A stretch of DNA of 64,000 bases, from positions 20,253,174 to 20,317,173 of the forward strand of contig OX439042.1 in the NCBI GenBank assembly GCA_949317995.1. Reading direction: 5' to 3'. This DNA is from Acholoe squamosa. Lineage: Eukaryota; Annelida; Polychaeta; Phyllodocida; Polynoidae. Below the pieces are notes generated by a model that saw nothing but the letters and a program-made list of their open reading frames with translations, was not told where the DNA came from and made no database searches. Positions 62,058-64,000 of the stretch are shown here, in pieces. The position numbers were made by a program, and so were the translations under genes. Position 1 is the stretch's first letter, and every line of letters starts with the position of its first letter.

Positions 62058-62340
62058 CTTGACCAGTCACAATTTGTCTATGACAATTGGTGGTCAATCT
62101 GGATGTATTAGATATTGAATCCTAACTCTCATGTCCAAGAAATGCGTGAAATTTAACACGGCAACTTTGCACTTTGGTTTGTTTACATCGCCATCTTGAT
62201 CCACGTGTTCGCACTGGTTTTGGGACATGTCGGGAGGTGGCGTGGCAAAAAACGTAGACGCTTGGGACGCCTCTTCCCGCGCTCCTAAAACGAGTGTGAG
62301 ATCGGTCGACATTCTTAATCCATCTAGCTCAATTTATCCA
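62058..62340 (-). promoter_or_regulatory. RWDD2 promoter and 5' UTR region
   Basis: Immediately upstream of the RWDD2 start codon. It contains a YY1-type CAAGATGGCGATG on the minus strand (about 62187-62199), which often lies at the start site of TATA-less genes, and a CACGTG E-box next to it. An upstream minus-strand frame of 72 codons (62094-62312, beginning MSTDLTLVLG) could be an upstream ORF or an alternative first exon (GAT then GTAAAC), but nothing confirms it. Confidence 0.4.
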
Positions 62341-62702
62341 TAGAAATATTCAGCGAGGACTATTTCTATGATTTATCACAGAGGTAGTCCAGAACCGTTG
62401 ACTAGAGCGGCCTAGGAATTTCTTTGATTAAATTTGGTTAGAGCTTGATAATGAATAGAAATTCCCCAATTTCGTAAAAATGAATAAATAAATAAAATTA
62501 AAAAGATAAATAAATGAAATAAATAGAAGAAGAAAGAAAAAAAGGGGGGGGGGAGAAAAAAAAAGAAGTATCATGATTGCATGTACTGACCGCATATTCC
62601 TTGCTTCTAATATGATTGACATTTGATGAATACGATCAGGAATCCCTTTATCCAGTGGCCCAGTTCCTGAACTCTCATCTCTGTTCCTCTCTACGGGAGT
62701 AA

Positions 62703-62880
62703 GGGAGCATTCATTATTTATGGCAGGGGTGGGGGTGAGCAAATTGAGGGGGGGCCATTTATTTTCAGGGTATTCTTAGGGGGGGCAAATATTTTCAGGG
62801 TATTCTTAGAGGGGGGGGCTGTTTATTTTTTACCTATTTTTAGAGGGGGGGCCATTTATTTTTATGGTATTTATCCAAAA
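62703..62880. mobile_element. Left half of a G-rich MITE
   Basis: TAA (62700-62702) is followed by GGGAGCATTCATTATTTATG and G-runs, as at 61283. Three similar blocks (GGGGCCATTTATTTTCAGGG-like) follow. No inverted right end was found, so the element is incomplete or diverged. Confidence 0.45.
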
Positions 62881-63227
62881 TGCCGCAAATTTCATCACCA
62901 TAAAATGTCTTTTAATGTATCAGAGACTCCTTTTGAAAGATTAAAGGTAATCAAATTGATCCAGTTCAGTGAAATCTAATTGGATGGAACTATATTCAGA
63001 GATCTTTTTCAATTGATCAATACCAATGTGCATTTCTTGTCGATGACTACCAGTATATGCAGCTACAAGACCACCTGAATGTGTAAGGACATGTTATAAG
63101 GCACATCTCATGTGGGTATAAAGTCGACCCTTGCTTCATCAGATTTAAAAATGCAAGGAAAACTGTCTGGTGAAGCAAATTATCCGAGGATGTAAGTCCA
63201 AATATAAAAGAAAACATAGAGATAGTT

Positions 63228-63640
63228 CCCGGGGGGGGCACTTGAATTTATTTTGAAGGGGGTGTGCGGCTGGGCCTCTGACAGCTCTTACCCTTGTTAG
63301 GGAGATTTTACCCTCGAAAGTCCACCCTTGTTAGGGAATTTTCAGCCAAAAACTCCATGTTTTGGAAGGAAAATCTGATCAATGAAATCACATTTTGAAA
63401 ATTGACTCAAAAATGTCTAGTAGTTGGGAAAATTTTCTTGAAAAAAACAGCAAACTTTGCCTGATCCGCGGGCTTTTTGCCCAAAAGTAGACCCTTGTTA
63501 GGGAGATTTTCTTAAAAGTAGACCCTTGTTAGGGGGATTTTTCTTAAAAATAGGACCCTTGTTAGGGCGATTTTGGCCAAAAAGTGACCTTGCCAGCCGC
63601 ACACATGTGGTACCAACACATATGAAGTGCCCCCCCCGGG
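63228..63640. mobile_element. MITE with CCCGGGGGGGGCACTT ends and 8-bp target duplication
   Basis: Perfect 16-bp inverted ends CCCGGGGGGGGCACTT bracket 413 bp. AGATAGTT flanks both sides exactly (63220-63227 and 63641-63648), fitting an 8-bp duplicating superfamily such as hAT, P or Merlin. The interior has at least five copies of a phrase like ACCCTTGTTAGGGAGATTTT at irregular spacing of about 30 bp or more. There is no coding sequence. A relic of the interior lies at 22690-22801. Confidence 0.85.
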
Positions 63641-64000
63641 AGATAGTTGAAGATCATCTGTCTTTATAAAGGGTCGAGGAAGCAAGGACCAACTGTAAGC
63701 CCTGGGTCAAGGTTAAACCCAATTGGCAAATGTTGGGATTTAAAAGTACATACAAAATATCCTGTGGGTGAAGCACAGATTGGGTGATAGTTGGAAAATT
63801 AAGTACTGTTCTACAATATGATATCCTAGCATACCCTGACTTTAGGAGGATTCTTTGTGGGTCTGACTGAAGGAGCTATCCTCGTGTATAATCTCCACCT
63901 TATGCATGAGTTTTTACAGTAGTAGGTCTACTATTCTACACAAAAATACCTTGTCTATAAGGTGTATCTGAGTTGAGACCCATTCTATCACCTATCCCTT

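Overview
The window is nuclear DNA of an animal. Its genes are split into many short GT-AG exons, the proteins match conserved bilaterian families, introns and gaps are AT-rich, and short DNA transposons, SINEs and minisatellites are abundant. No bacterial or organellar genes and no CRISPR arrays were seen. The repeat landscape suggests a marine invertebrate (mollusc-like lophotrochozoan, or possibly amphioxus), but the species cannot be fixed from sequence alone.

Three genes can be reconstructed exon by exon. CCDC22 (minus strand, 24861-33799, 17 coding exons, 644 aa) encodes the CCC/Commander endosomal-sorting subunit. SCLT1 (plus strand, 34174-53298, 19 coding exons, 697 aa) encodes a centriole distal-appendage coiled-coil protein. 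Their start codons are 374 bp apart, head to head, so they probably share a bidirectional promoter. To the right, an RWDD2A/RWDD2B-type gene (RWD plus DUF1115) lies on the minus strand. It has one first coding exon (61830-62057) and two intact, diverged copies of its large terminal exon (58298-58996 and 55940-56629). An orphan signal-peptide exon lies at 11307-11373 on the minus strand; the rest of that gene was not found.

The left 24 kb is mostly intergenic and repetitive. It holds a TA-flanked DNA element that sits inside a 38-bp minisatellite unit and has itself been hit by a tRNA-headed SINE (7145-8736). It also holds PIF/Harbinger-like MITEs with TTA/TAA duplications, a palindromic AGGTCGAATCCCAC family, a pair of TGTTGCTCC-ended MITEs, a decayed non-LTR retrotransposon (19136-20436), three consecutive hairpins (14943-15094) and two TA microsatellites. 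SCLT1 introns carry further MITEs, an 80-bp minisatellite and about 2 kb of 40-42 bp higher-order satellite. A SINE has inserted exactly on the splice acceptor of SCLT1 exon 7 and duplicated it. The right end holds more G-rich MITEs and an element with an exact 8-bp target-site duplication.

The observations most worth a second look are the duplicated RWDD2 terminal exon with a gene-conversion-like patch, the SINE that duplicated an SCLT1 splice acceptor, a possible 57-nt cassette exon in SCLT1, and the nested element whose empty site is preserved in the adjacent tandem repeat. Human protein comparisons were made from family knowledge, not by a database search.
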